A stretch of DNA of 64,000 nt from Streptomyces avicenniae (lineage in GTDB: Bacteria; Actinomycetota; Actinomycetes; Streptomycetales; Streptomycetaceae), in NCBI RefSeq assembly GCF_000719135.1, contig NZ_JOEK01000003.1:62001-126000 (forward strand), given 5' to 3'. The notes beneath the pieces are model-generated. The model did no database searches. It had not been told where the DNA came from and was given only the letters and a program-made list of their open reading frames with translations. Shown piece after piece: positions 16,187 to 23,968 of the stretch. Positions within the stretch are counted from its first letter, which is position 1; every line of letters begins with the position of its first letter. The translations under genes were made by a program, and so were the position numbers.

Positions 16187-16214
16187 GCGGCGGGCCGGTG
16201 ATCCGGCCCGCCGC
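16187..16214. terminator. Rho-independent-like hairpin
   Basis: 12-bp perfect GC stem (GCGGCGGGCCGG) with loop TGAT, immediately after the 61-aa peptide gene and facing the end of the Eis-type gene. It probably serves both strands. Confidence 0.7.
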
Positions 16215-16292
16215 GGACGTGGCCGTGAGAGGCGTGAGCAGGGCACGTGGGCGTCGGGCCCGCGTGGGTCGGAGCAGGGAGCGGACGGGTCC

Positions 16293-17540
16293 TCAGAACC
16301 CGTCGGGGCACCACGGGCGCCGGCCGGTGCGGAACAGCAGATCCGCCCGGACCGGCGCCTCGGCGCGTCCGGCCGTCACCTGCCCGGCCGCCACCAGCCG
16401 CACGGCGGACTCGTCGCCCAGGTACAGCTGGGCGAGCGCCGTCGTGTCCAGCGTCAGGTCCGCGTCACGTCCGGTCGGGGTGGCGGACGCGCCCTCGGGG
16501 GACGCCGCCAGCAGGTAGCGGCCCTGCGCGAGGCCCAGCGGGTCGCGGACGTCGAGCACGATCTCGTCCTCCACGCCGTAGGTACGGGCCTCCAGCATGC
16601 GCGGCAGGTCGAGCGGGCGCAGCCAGATGAAGTCGGAGTCCTCGGTGACCGACGCGGCGCGCCGGTCGGGCAGGAGCAGGGGCAGCATCGCGTCGGGGGC
16701 GGACAGCTCGGCCGTCAGGGTGGTCACGCGGTCGTGGGAGAGCAGGAAGAGCCACAGCGCGCGTTCGGCGGCCGGGGTGGCCGCGATGAGGCTGCCGACC
16801 TTCAGCTCGGCGGTGTCGAGGTTGCCGCGACGCCCGTGCGTCACGTGGTAGCTGACGAGCCCCTGCGGCACACCGTCCGCGTCGCGGTGGAGCGCCCAGT
16901 AGGGAAGCTCCCACGGCCGGGAGCCGACCCGGACGGCTCCGGTGTGGAGGTCCCAGAAGAGCGGGTCGCGATCGATCGCGCCCGGCTGCGTACGGCGGAA
17001 CCTTTCGTGCAGTTCCGGTCCGATCTCGCGCACCTGTGCCGCGTCGAGGAAGCTGATGCCGCCCTCGCCCTCCCGGCCCGTCCGCCGCGCGTCGAGCCCC
17101 GCCCGCGTCACGTCCACCCGCCAGGTGACGGCCGAGGTCGTCGGGCCGTACCCGAATCGGCCATAGATCCGGTACTCGGCGGCGTCCAGCGCCGACACCA
17201 CGTCGCCGCGTTCCTTGGCGGCCCGCAGGTCCTCCGTGATCAGCCCCCGCAGCAGGCCCTTGCGGCGGTGCGTGGCGGTCACCGTGACGCCGGTGACCGC
17301 GTTCGAGGAGACGACGCCGCCGCCGGGAACGGTCATCTCCTGCGCGAAGCTCTTGTACGTCGCCACGCAGCGGTCGCCGTCGAAGACCCCGGCCGCCCGG
17401 GAGAAGTCCTGCCGCGCTTGCCGCGTCGCGAGGTCCTCCTCGGTCAGCTCCTGGAGTCTCAGGAATCCGACGTGTACGGCGCGGACCCACGCCTCCGTGT
17501 CTTCCTTGTTGCCGGCGACCAAACGGGTGTGTACAGACAT
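16293..17540 (-). CDS. Eis-family GNAT N-acetyltransferase
   Basis: 415 residues, the size of Eis proteins. The N-terminal GNAT domain has the acetyl-CoA loop VTVTATHRRKGLLRGLI, followed by the second GNAT-like region and a sterol-carrier-like C-terminal domain. The protein ends in Phe (PWCPDGF), whose carboxylate is the catalytic base in Eis. Relatives acetylate several amines of aminoglycosides and other polyamines. TAGTGT lies exactly 7 bases before the ATG with no ribosome site, so a leaderless message is likely. Confidence 0.87.
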   Translation of the reverse strand: MSVHTRLVAGNKEDTEAWVRAVHVGFLRLQELTEEDLATRQARQDFSRAAGVFDGDRCVATYKSFAQEMTVPGGGVVSSNAVTGVTVTATHRRKGLLRGLITEDLRAAKERGDVVSALDAAEYRIYGRFGYGPTTSAVTWRVDVTRAGLDARRTGREGEGGISFLDAAQVREIGPELHERFRRTQPGAIDRDPLFWDLHTGAVRVGSRPWELPYWALHRDADGVPQGLVSYHVTHGRRGNLDTAELKVGSLIAATPAAERALWLFLLSHDRVTTLTAELSAPDAMLPLLLPDRRAASVTEDSDFIWLRPLDLPRMLEARTYGVEDEIVLDVRDPLGLAQGRYLLAASPEGASATPTGRDADLTLDTTALAQLYLGDESAVRLVAAGQVTAGRAEAPVRADLLFRTGRRPWCPDGF

Positions 17541-17597
17541 GCCGGGAACACTACGGACCCGCCCGCCCGCTCCGCCAAGGCATAGGGCCACCCGGTC

Positions 17598-18542
17598 TCA
17601 GACGACGGCGCGCACCTCGCCGACGATCCCGTCGCCCCCGTCCAGGTCGGAGCGCAGCGACGCGCGCAGCCCCGGGACGTCGGGCAACGGCACGTCCAGC
17701 GCGCGCAGCAGCGAGGCGAGCACCGGGCCGCGTGCCCGCGCGGCGCCGTCCTCGATCTTGAAGGCCAGCGCCCGCCCGTCCGGCAGTGCCACGGCCTGCA
17801 CGCCCTCGGCCCCTGCCTTGGACAGCAGCCCCGGCACGGCCCTCATCAGCAGCGAGTCGGCCCGCAGCGTGCCGCCGACGTACTCCGGGTGCGCGCGCAT
17901 CGCGTCGGCGACCCGCCGCTCGGGGCTGCCGGGCGCCGCCCGCACGAACGCGCGGAACGCCCGCGCCAGGCCCGTCAGCGAGAACGCGAACAGCGGCGCC
18001 CCGCAGCCGTCCACGCCGGTGGCGGCCACAGGCTCGCCCGTCGCCGCCTCCGCGGTGTCGCGGATCAGGAGCTGAAGCGGGTGGTCAGGATCGGTGTAGG
18101 TGGCGGTCGGCCAGCCGTTGGCGACGCAGGCGGCGAGCATCGCGGCGTGCTTGCCAGAGCAGTTCATGGCGATGCGGCGGCCGTCCACCGGCGGGCAGTG
18201 GAGCGCGTCCTCGGTGAGCCCGGCCTCGTCCAGCATCCGCAGGGCCAGCTCCTGGTGGAAGTCCTCGCCCGCGTGGCTCGCGGCGGCGAGCGCGAGCCGT
18301 TCGCCCGCCAGGTCGAGCCCCGCCCGCAGCACCCCGGCCGCCTGCATCGGCTTGTTGCTCGACCGGGGGAAGACCGGCGTCCCCGGCTCGCCGAGCGAGC
18401 GGGCCACCGAGCCGTCGGCCGCCAGCACCACGAGCGAGCCGCGGTGCCGCCCCTCGACGAATCCCGAGCGCACCACCTCCGCCAGGACGGGGGGTGCCGC
18501 CGGGGCGGACGGCTCGGGCGGGACGGCTATGGGTGCGGACAT
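17598..18542 (-). CDS. L-asparaginase II-family protein
   Basis: 314 residues. The Asparaginase_II family signature is clear: RSSNKPMQAAG near residue 65, ASHAGEDFHQ, the NCSGKHAAMLAACV segment, and GVDGCGAPLFAF. This family is distinct from the classic EcA enzymes and is found in actinobacteria, cyanobacteria and rhizobia; it hydrolyses asparagine to aspartate and ammonia in characterised members. GGAAGG precedes the ATG at 18542. It may share a promoter with rsiG, whose stop is 41 bases upstream. Confidence 0.87.
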   Translation of the reverse strand: MSAPIAVPPEPSAPAAPPVLAEVVRSGFVEGRHRGSLVVLAADGSVARSLGEPGTPVFPRSSNKPMQAAGVLRAGLDLAGERLALAAASHAGEDFHQELALRMLDEAGLTEDALHCPPVDGRRIAMNCSGKHAAMLAACVANGWPTATYTDPDHPLQLLIRDTAEAATGEPVAATGVDGCGAPLFAFSLTGLARAFRAFVRAAPGSPERRVADAMRAHPEYVGGTLRADSLLMRAVPGLLSKAGAEGVQAVALPDGRALAFKIEDGAARARGPVLASLLRALDVPLPDVPGLRASLRSDLDGGDGIVGEVRAVV

Positions 18543-18583
18543 GCGCGGGCCTTCCAAGGCGTGCGGGGCGTGCGGGCGGATCG

Positions 18584-19099
18584 TCAGGTCAGCAGGTCCT
18601 CGACCTGCGCCTCGCCCTCACGGTACCTGCGCGCCATCTCGGCGCTGCATCCGTCCGCCGTGCGGTGCAGCCGCTGCCGCCGCCGGGAGACCTGCGCCTC
18701 GTGCCGCGCCAGCCGGGCCAGCGCGTCGCGCAGCTCGGCGTCGTCGAGACCGGCGAGGTCGGAGAGCCCGACCTGCCCGAGCATCTCCTCGGCGAGCCGC
18801 CGGTAGCGGTCGTCGAGCGGCATGCCGAGCGTCACGTGACGCGCCGACGTGCGGTGCCGCGAGGGGCCGTCGGTCAGGATGGCGGGCAGTTGGTCCAGGA
18901 CGCCGGGATCGCTCGCGATCCGCCGCCGCCGCTCCGCCTCCAGGATGTCGATGCGGCCCTGGAGCAGCCGCCGGACGAAGCTGAGGTCCGCCTCCTCGCG
19001 CTGCGCCGAGCGCCGCAGGTCGCGCAGCTCGGACAGGCGCAGTGTCCGCAGCTCGGGCTGGTCGATACGCCGGCACAGGTCCCGACCCGGTGTGATCAT
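18584..19099 (-). CDS. rsiG: Anti-sigma factor RsiG (c-di-GMP-dependent, acts on WhiG)
   Basis: 171 residues, largely two long helices. The published RsiG c-di-GMP motif E(X)3S(X)2R(X)3Q(X)3D is present exactly at E36-S40-R43-Q47-D51. A second copy lies at E134-S138-R141-H145-D149, with His instead of Gln. In Streptomyces RsiG and c-di-GMP hold the sporulation sigma factor WhiG inactive. GAGGGG lies before the chosen ATG, and an in-frame ATG at 19123 is less likely. The divergent neighbour is dtd. Confidence 0.88.
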   Translation of the reverse strand: MITPGRDLCRRIDQPELRTLRLSELRDLRRSAQREEADLSFVRRLLQGRIDILEAERRRRIASDPGVLDQLPAILTDGPSRHRTSARHVTLGMPLDDRYRRLAEEMLGQVGLSDLAGLDDAELRDALARLARHEAQVSRRRQRLHRTADGCSAEMARRYREGEAQVEDLLT

Positions 19100-19253
19100 G
19101 CGCTTTTGTCCCCTCGTCCCCATTCGGTGCGGTGGCGCGCGGTACGTACCCCGTGACACGCATCGTGTCACTGTGTACCCATCGTGCGCAGCGACTTGGC
19201 ACCCATCCGGCTGTCACCGGGTGCGCCGGGCGGCGTACGGCATGATGGGCCGC

Positions 19254-19679
19254 ATGCGAGCGGTGGTACAGCGGGTGGACGGCGCGGCCGTCGTGGTCGC
19301 CGGTGAGACGGTCGGTGAAATCGTGGGCCAGGGTCTGTGTGTGCTGGTCGGCGCCACGCACGGCGACACGGCGGAGACGGCCGTGCGCCTCGCCCGCAAG
19401 CTGTGGACGCTGCGCGTCCTCGACGGCGAGAAGTCCTGCTCGGACGTGGGCGCCCCCCTGCTGGTCGTTTCGCAGTTCACCCTCTACGGTGACGCCCGCA
19501 AGGGGCGCCGACCCACCTGGCAGGCCGCCGCGCCCGGCGAGGTCGCCGAGCCGCTGGTGGACGCGGTGTGCGCCGAACTGCGCGCGCTGGGCGCGGAGGT
19601 GGCCACCGGGCGCTTCGGCGCGCAGATGCGCGTCACGTTGACGAACGACGGCCCCTTCACGGTCCTGCTCGACGTCTGA
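19254..19679 (+). CDS. dtd: D-aminoacyl-tRNA deacylase
   Basis: 141 residues, full length. It begins [13 protein letters not shown] and contains the two active-site signatures of [18 protein letters not shown] and the C-terminal [11 protein letters not shown] (cross-subunit NxGP). The enzyme removes D-amino acids mischarged on tRNA and acts as a cytoplasmic homodimer. CATGAT lies 7 bases before the ATG and there is no ribosome site, so it is probably leaderless. It is convergent with the YgfZ gene. Confidence 0.95.
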   Translation: MRAVVQRVDGAAVVVAGETVGEIVGQGLCVLVGATHGDTAETAVRLARKLWTLRVLDGEKSCSDVGAPLLVVSQFTLYGDARKGRRPTWQAAAPGEVAEPLVDAVCAELRALGAEVATGRFGAQMRVTLTNDGPFTVLLDV

Positions 19680-19717
19680 CACGGCGCGGCTCCACCGCTC
19701 CGTGGTAGCGACGGTCC

Positions 19718-20692
19718 CTAGGGAGCGACCACCGTCTCCTGCGCCGCCGGGGTCGTGCCCGCGAGCAGCGTGGCGTCGGCCGGGACGTTCCGCTTCACCA
19801 GCGCCAGCGCGATCGGCCCCAGCTCGTGATGACGGACCGCCGTCGTGACGAAGCCGAGCGCCCGGCCCTCGGGCCCGTCGGACGCCAGCCGCACCGGGTC
19901 GCCGTGCTCCGGGATCGCGACCTCGCTGCCGTCCAGGTGCAGGAACACCAGACGGCGCGGGGGACGCCCGAGGTTCTGCACGCGCGCCACGGTCTCCTGG
20001 CCCCGGTAGCAGCCCTTCTGGAGGTGCACGGCGCTCTCCAGCCAGCCCAGTTCGTGCGGGATGGTCCTGTGGTCCGTCTCGCGGCCCACGCGCGGCCGGT
20101 GCGCCTCCACGCGCAGCGCCTCGTACGCCAGCACGCCGGCCGCCGGGCCGTGCTCCGCGGCGAACGCGGGCAGCTCGGCGCGCGGCAGGAACAGGTCACG
20201 TCCGTACGCCGTCTCGCGCACCACCGTGCCCTCGGGCGCGGTGGCGATCGACCCGGCGGGCAGGTGCACGAGCGCGAACTCGGCCGTGCGGTCGGCGACC
20301 TCCGCCCGGTAGAAGAACTTCATGCTCTCCAGATAGGCGACCAGCGCCTCGGCGCCGCCGGGCTCGGTGTGCAGCCAGGTCGTCTCTCCGTCGTCCACGA
20401 GGTAGAGCGCGTGCTCGATGTGGCCCTTCGCGGAGAGGACCAGCGCCTCGGTGGCGTGCCCGGGGGCCAGCTCCGCGACGTGCTGGGTGATCAGCAGGTG
20501 CAGCCAGCCGAGCCGGTCGGGGCCCGACACGGTGACGACCGCCCGGTGCGACAGGTCCACGAACCCCTCGCCGCCCGCCAGCGCGCGTTGCTCACGGAAG
20601 AGGTCTCCGTAGTGCGCGGCGACTCCGGCGTCCTGGCCCTCCGCGGCCACGGCGCTCGGCAGGGTCAGCAAGGGGCTTTCGTAGGACGACAT
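19718..20692 (-). CDS. ygfZ: Folate-binding protein YgfZ (Fe-S cluster maintenance)
   Basis: 324 residues. The family signature KGCYRGQE is present (LQKGCYRGQETVARVQ) in a GcvT-like folate-binding fold. YgfZ/IBA57 proteins help tetrahydrofolate-dependent assembly or repair of certain Fe-S enzymes. The ATG lies 7 bases after TAGGCT with no ribosome site. It begins 10 bases after the stop of nur on the same strand, so it may also be read from the nur promoter. Confidence 0.9.
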   Translation of the reverse strand: MSSYESPLLTLPSAVAAEGQDAGVAAHYGDLFREQRALAGGEGFVDLSHRAVVTVSGPDRLGWLHLLITQHVAELAPGHATEALVLSAKGHIEHALYLVDDGETTWLHTEPGGAEALVAYLESMKFFYRAEVADRTAEFALVHLPAGSIATAPEGTVVRETAYGRDLFLPRAELPAFAAEHGPAAGVLAYEALRVEAHRPRVGRETDHRTIPHELGWLESAVHLQKGCYRGQETVARVQNLGRPPRRLVFLHLDGSEVAIPEHGDPVRLASDGPEGRALGFVTTAVRHHELGPIALALVKRNVPADATLLAGTTPAAQETVVAP

Positions 20693-20702
20693 ACGGACAA
20701 GC

Positions 20703-21161
20703 CTACGTCGTCGTGTCCCCGGTCCCGCGGGCGCTCGGAGGCGCGGCCCCAGCGCAGTCCGCGCAGCGGCCGAAGATCGCGAAGTGCCGCATGTCGGTGT
20801 CGAATCCGAAGCTCTCGCGCAGCTGTGCGGCGAACGGCTCTGCGACGTCCAGATCGGCTTCGAGCACCTTCTCGCAGTCGCGGCACATCAGGTGCAGGTG
20901 CTGGTGCCGCTCGGCGAGGTGGTAGGTGGGGGCGCCGTGGCCGAGGTGGGCGTGGGAGACGAGGCCCAGCTCCTCCAGCAGCTCCAGCGTCCGGTAGACC
21001 GTGGAGATGTTGACGCCGCCCGCCGTGCGGCGCACCTCGGTGAGGATGTCCTCCGGCGTCGAGTGCTCCAGCTTGTCCACAGCTTCGAGCACCAACTGCC
21101 GCTGCGGGGTCAGCCGGTATCCGCGGTTGCGCAGGTCGGTCTGCCAGTCGGTGCTCACCAC
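20703..21161 (-). CDS. nur: Nickel-responsive Fur-family regulator Nur
   Basis: 152 residues from GTG 21161. The sequence VVSTDWQTDLRNRGYRLTPQ through NISTVYRTLELLEELGL and SHAHLGHGAPTYHL is, from memory, very close to S. coelicolor Nur, which represses nickel uptake and the Fe-SOD gene when nickel is bound. The metal-site segments are HQHLHLMCRDC and the terminal FGRCADC. TACACT lies exactly 7 bases before the GTG with no ribosome site, so the mRNA is probably leaderless. It is followed closely by ygfZ. Confidence 0.9.
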   Translation of the reverse strand: MVSTDWQTDLRNRGYRLTPQRQLVLEAVDKLEHSTPEDILTEVRRTAGGVNISTVYRTLELLEELGLVSHAHLGHGAPTYHLAERHQHLHLMCRDCEKVLEADLDVAEPFAAQLRESFGFDTDMRHFAIFGRCADCAGAAPPSARGTGDTTT

Positions 21162-21262
21162 GGGACCCAGTGTAGGAGGAAGCGCGGCGTAGCCGGAAAG
21201 CCCGGAGCCGAGCGGGCCGCCCGGCCGCCGTGACCCGTCCGGCCGACTCCGCGCCGAAGGGG

Positions 21263-21301
21263 GCACGGGCCCCGTCCGAGGGGAGTGGGCGGGGCCCGTG
21301 C
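21263..21301. repeat. Large GC-rich inverted repeat between nur and the SDR gene
   Basis: 12-bp perfect arms (GCACGGGCCCCG and complement) with a 15-base loop, about 100 bases upstream of nur and 150 upstream of the SDR gene. Both neighbours point away, so a terminator is unexpected; it may be structural or regulatory. Confidence 0.5.
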
Positions 21302-21447
21302 GAGGAGGCACTGCCTATCGTGCGCCGTCGTATGTCAAGCCGCCGTAAGGACGCGTCCCGGCGTTGTCCGCGGGGGGCCTCCCGGGGGATGCTGGGGCGG
21401 GGCGGGTGCGACGTGGGTGCCCCGTGGGCGAGAGGGGAGACGCGCGG

Positions 21448-22203
21448 ATGGATCTCGGGTTGTCGGGCCGGGTGTACGTCGTCACGGGCGGCACGAAGGG
21501 CCTCGGGTTCGCCACCGCAGCCGCGCTGGCCGCGGACGGCGCGCGCGTCGTGACGTCCTCGCGCGACCCGGAGCACGTCCGCGCCGCCGTCGAGCGGCTC
21601 GGCGGCCCCGCGAGCGCGGCGGGCGCCACCGCCGACCTCGCCGACCCCGAGGCGCCCGAGCGGCTGGTCACGCTCGCGCTGGAGACCTTCGGCAGGCTGG
21701 ACGGCGCGCTCGTGTCGGTCGGCGGCCCGCCGCCCGCGACGGCCGCGGGCGCCAGCGACGCCCAGTGGCGTGCCGCGTTCGAATCCGTGTTCCTCGGCGC
21801 CGTGCGCGCCGCCCGCACCGTCGCCGCCCGGCTGACGGACGGCGGCGCGATCGGCATGGTGCTCTCCGGCTCGGCGCGCTCGCCGATCACCGGCCTCGGC
21901 ATCTCCAACGGGCTGCGGCCCGGCCTCGCCATGGTCGCCAAGGACATGGCGGACGAGTTCGGGCCGCGCGGCATACGCGTCTTCGGGCTGCTGCCCGGCC
22001 GCATCGCGACCGACCGCATGGTGCAGCTGGACGCGGCGGCGGGGCCGGGCGCCAAGGAGCGGACCGAGCAGGGCATCCCGCTCGGCCGCTACGGCGAGCC
22101 GGAGGAGTTCGGGCGGACGGCCGCGTTCCTGCTGTCGCCCGCCGCCAGCTACGTGACGGGCGCGGTCGTCCCCGTGGACGGCGGCGCGTCCCGCGCGCTG
22201 TGA
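21448..22203 (+). CDS. SDR-family protein lacking the catalytic Tyr-Lys
   Basis: 251 residues. The short-chain dehydrogenase fold is complete: TGGTKGLG cofactor loop (residues 11-18), SVGGPPPAT in place of NAG, the LSGS catalytic-Ser strand, and the C-terminal LLSPAASYVTGAVVPVDGG. Where the YxxxK pair should stand the protein reads ISNGL, so Tyr and Lys are both replaced. Such divergent SDRs are either non-oxidoreductase or use other residues. GAGGGGA precedes the ATG. It is annotated in relatives as oxidoreductase, but activity is doubtful. Confidence 0.82.
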   Translation: MDLGLSGRVYVVTGGTKGLGFATAAALAADGARVVTSSRDPEHVRAAVERLGGPASAAGATADLADPEAPERLVTLALETFGRLDGALVSVGGPPPATAAGASDAQWRAAFESVFLGAVRAARTVAARLTDGGAIGMVLSGSARSPITGLGISNGLRPGLAMVAKDMADEFGPRGIRVFGLLPGRIATDRMVQLDAAAGPGAKERTEQGIPLGRYGEPEEFGRTAAFLLSPAASYVTGAVVPVDGGASRAL

Positions 22204-22230
22204 GGGCGCGGGACGGCCGGGCCGGGCGCG

Positions 22231-22809
22231 TCAGCGGAAGAACGCGATGCCGTCGTCCGGCAGGTCCTTGACGTCCGCGATCCACTCGCGCGGATCGACC
22301 GACTTCTTCAGCTGCGCCGACATGGCGGGCCGCAGCGGCGTGTCAGGGGTGGCGCGCTCGCCGACCCACAGCAGGTCGCCGTTCACGTAGCCGTAGAGCC
22401 GCTTGCCGCCGGTGTAGGGCGGCGCGCCCGCCGTCCGGGCGACGGCGTCCGTGACGAGGTCGATCTGCGGCTTGCCCTCGGCCAGCTCGCCGTACCAGAT
22501 CTCGACGATGCCCTGGTCGCGCACCATGACGGCCTCGACCTGCCGGTCGGTGATGCGCCAGAAGCCGTGCTCGGACTCCAGGGGCTCCGTGCGGTTGCCC
22601 TCCGCGTCGAGCTGCCACGACCGGGAGGAGTACTCCAGGAAGTCGCGCCCGTCGTGGGAGAAGGTGGCCTGCTGGCCGAAGTTGCAGGACTCCTCGCCGG
22701 GGCCGGTGCGCTCGGCGTTCAGCGCCGCCACGCCCGCGCCCTGCCAGGTGCCGAGGAGGAAGGCCAGCGGGACGAGCCCGGGGTGCAGGTCGGAGGGGAT
22801 CTCGATCAT
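22231..22809 (-). CDS. Nitrobindin-family (THAP4-like) beta-barrel protein
   Basis: 192 residues. The N-terminal LAFLLGTWQGAG is the GxWxGxG signature of nitrobindin, a ten-strand barrel that binds heme and nitric oxide or peroxynitrite. Central strands HGFWRITDRQVEAVMV and PQIDLVTDAVARTA also fit. The segment near the C-terminus where a heme-ligand His is expected reads PLRPAMSAQLKK and has none, so heme binding is uncertain. The ATG is 4 bases after the stop of a 32-aa peptide gene, so translation is coupled. Confidence 0.82.
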   Translation of the reverse strand: MIEIPSDLHPGLVPLAFLLGTWQGAGVAALNAERTGPGEESCNFGQQATFSHDGRDFLEYSSRSWQLDAEGNRTEPLESEHGFWRITDRQVEAVMVRDQGIVEIWYGELAEGKPQIDLVTDAVARTAGAPPYTGGKRLYGYVNGDLLWVGERATPDTPLRPAMSAQLKKSVDPREWIADVKDLPDDGIAFFR

Positions 22810-22813
22810 GCGG

Positions 22814-22912
22814 TCAGCGCTGTCCCTGGTAGAGCTTCGCCACGACGAGGGCGGTGAACGCGGCGGTGCCGACGACCACCAGCGCCATGAGGGTGATGAA
22901 GAAAGCCTCCAC
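22814..22912 (-). CDS. 32-aa single-pass membrane peptide coupled to nitrobindin
   Basis: Starts at GTG 22912 with AAGGAG 5 bases upstream. After VEAFF it is almost entirely one hydrophobic helix (ITLMALVVVGTAAFTALVVA) and ends KLYQGQR. The stop is 4 bases before the nitrobindin ATG. The strong ribosome site and tight coupling make it a credible gene despite its size. It may anchor or partner nitrobindin at the membrane, which is inference. Confidence 0.65.
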   Translation of the reverse strand: MEAFFITLMALVVVGTAAFTALVVAKLYQGQR

Positions 22913-23112
22913 GGCTGCTCCTTGCGACAGGTGGCGACGGGGCCAGGAATTTACGGTCCACCGGGGAGTCTAGTCCCCGGCATCCGGGGAAGCTCACTGA
23001 GGGTGGGCCGCTCGACTGTCCGGCACCGCGGGCGGCCTTGACCGTTTTGTGATCACTGCGGCTGAACGCGTTTGGCACGACGCGCGTCTAAGCGCGTGGA
23101 AAGGATGTGATC

Positions 23113-23196
23113 ATGAATTGTCCGAACTGTGGCGGGATGATGCACCAGGGCCCCGCGGGCGACTGGGTCTGCGCCATCTGCGGCACGACACGTTAG
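23113..23196 (+). CDS. 27-aa zinc-ribbon micropeptide
   Basis: ATG at 23113 has GGAAAGGA 7 bases upstream. The peptide begins MNCPNCGGMM and ends DWVCAICGTTR. Two CxxC knuckles (C3/C6 and C20/C23) are 13 residues apart, the geometry of a complete zinc ribbon, with the conserved Gly after each knuckle. It ends 27 bases before a DsrE-family gene, so the two are probably one transcript. Size, ribosome site and the folded-domain pattern argue that it is expressed. Confidence 0.7.
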   Translation: MNCPNCGGMMHQGPAGDWVCAICGTTR

Positions 23197-23223
23197 CTCC
23201 ACGGCGCGGGTTACCGTGCCGTC

Positions 23224-23586
23224 ATGGCCGAGAAACTGGTGCTGAAGGTGACGGCGGGGGCCGACGCCCCCGAGAGGTGTTCGCAGGGCTTCACCGTGGC
23301 GGCGGTCGCCGCCGCCGCCGGAGTGGACGTGTCCCTCTGGCTGACGGGGGAGTCCGCGTGGTTCGCGCTGCCCGACCGGGCGGCGGAGTTCGAACTGCCG
23401 CACGCGGCGCCGCTGCCTGACCTCATCGCCGGTGTTCAGGCGGGCGGGCGGATCACACTGTGTACGCAGTGTGCCGCGAGGAGGGGGATCAAGGAGGAGG
23501 ATGTGATGGACGGAGTGCGCATCGCCGGGGCCCAGGTCTTCGTCAGCGAGATCATGCCCGACGGCGTGCGGGCCCTCGTCTACTGA
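23224..23586 (+). CDS. DsrE-family protein
   Basis: 120 residues. The DsrE/DsrF-like fold is shown by KLVLKVTAGAD, the helix after it, VSLWLTGESAWFAL, and a CxxC in ITLCTQCAARRGI followed by DGVRIAGAQVFVSEI. DsrE proteins carry sulfur as persulfide on Cys; C79 and C82 (approximate) are the candidates. It follows a 27-aa zinc-ribbon gene and converges on the cysA-DUF1416 unit, which fits a sulfur-handling role. Confidence 0.82.
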   Translation: MAEKLVLKVTAGADAPERCSQGFTVAAVAAAAGVDVSLWLTGESAWFALPDRAAEFELPHAAPLPDLIAGVQAGGRITLCTQCAARRGIKEEDVMDGVRIAGAQVFVSEIMPDGVRALVY

Positions 23587-23895
23587 GCCACTGGTCACGG
23601 ACGCCGATCAGCGAGACGGAACGGCGCGGGACGTCCCGGAGCGGCCGGACGCCGCCGGGAAGGGCCCGCCGTACCGCCTGACGGCGCGGAGCGCTCCGCG
23701 CCCTGTCCGGAACGACCCGCAACCATCCACGGCCATGCGGTCCGCGCGGTACCGGGGGGAACCGCCGCCCGTTCACTTTCGGCCCGCGGCCGATCGGGAG
23801 CAGGCCGGACATGGCCGCACCGCGGTCCGTGCTCGATCAGTTTCGAGCCGCGTTCGGCGAGCGGTTGAGCACGACCCGCATCGGGAGAAGACGGC
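23587..23895. other. Non-coding gap of about 300 bp after the DsrE gene
   Basis: GC-rich spacer between convergent genes. Open frames here have no ribosome site, no recognisable protein pattern and poor codon periodicity. Nothing is seen apart from the terminator that closes it at 23896. Confidence 0.5.
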
Positions 23896-23933
23896 GGAGG
23901 CCGTGCCCCGGCACACACCGGGACACGGCCTCC
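23896..23933. terminator. Bidirectional terminator hairpin
   Basis: 16-bp arms with one mismatch (GGAGGCCGTGCCCCGG and its partner) and loop CACACA, between the convergent DsrE and DUF1416 genes. Confidence 0.75.
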
Positions 23934-23968
23934 CTGCCTGTCCACCCGCCTCGCCGTGGGTGAGGGCG

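Noticed and set aside
19715..19745. The TCCCTAGGGA palindrome between dtd and ygfZ as a terminator or operator.
   Set aside because: The surrounding arms are imperfect and it lies at the ygfZ stop; not strong enough to call.
20703..21161. Zur, FurA or CatR identity for the Fur-family gene.
   Set aside because: The N-terminus and the SHAHLGHGAPTYHL segment match my recollection of Nur much better, and ygfZ follows as in S. coelicolor.
23595..23945. Open frames of up to 116 codons between the DsrE and DUF1416 genes.
   Set aside because: No ribosome site, no protein pattern, and the region ends in a terminator; treated as non-coding.
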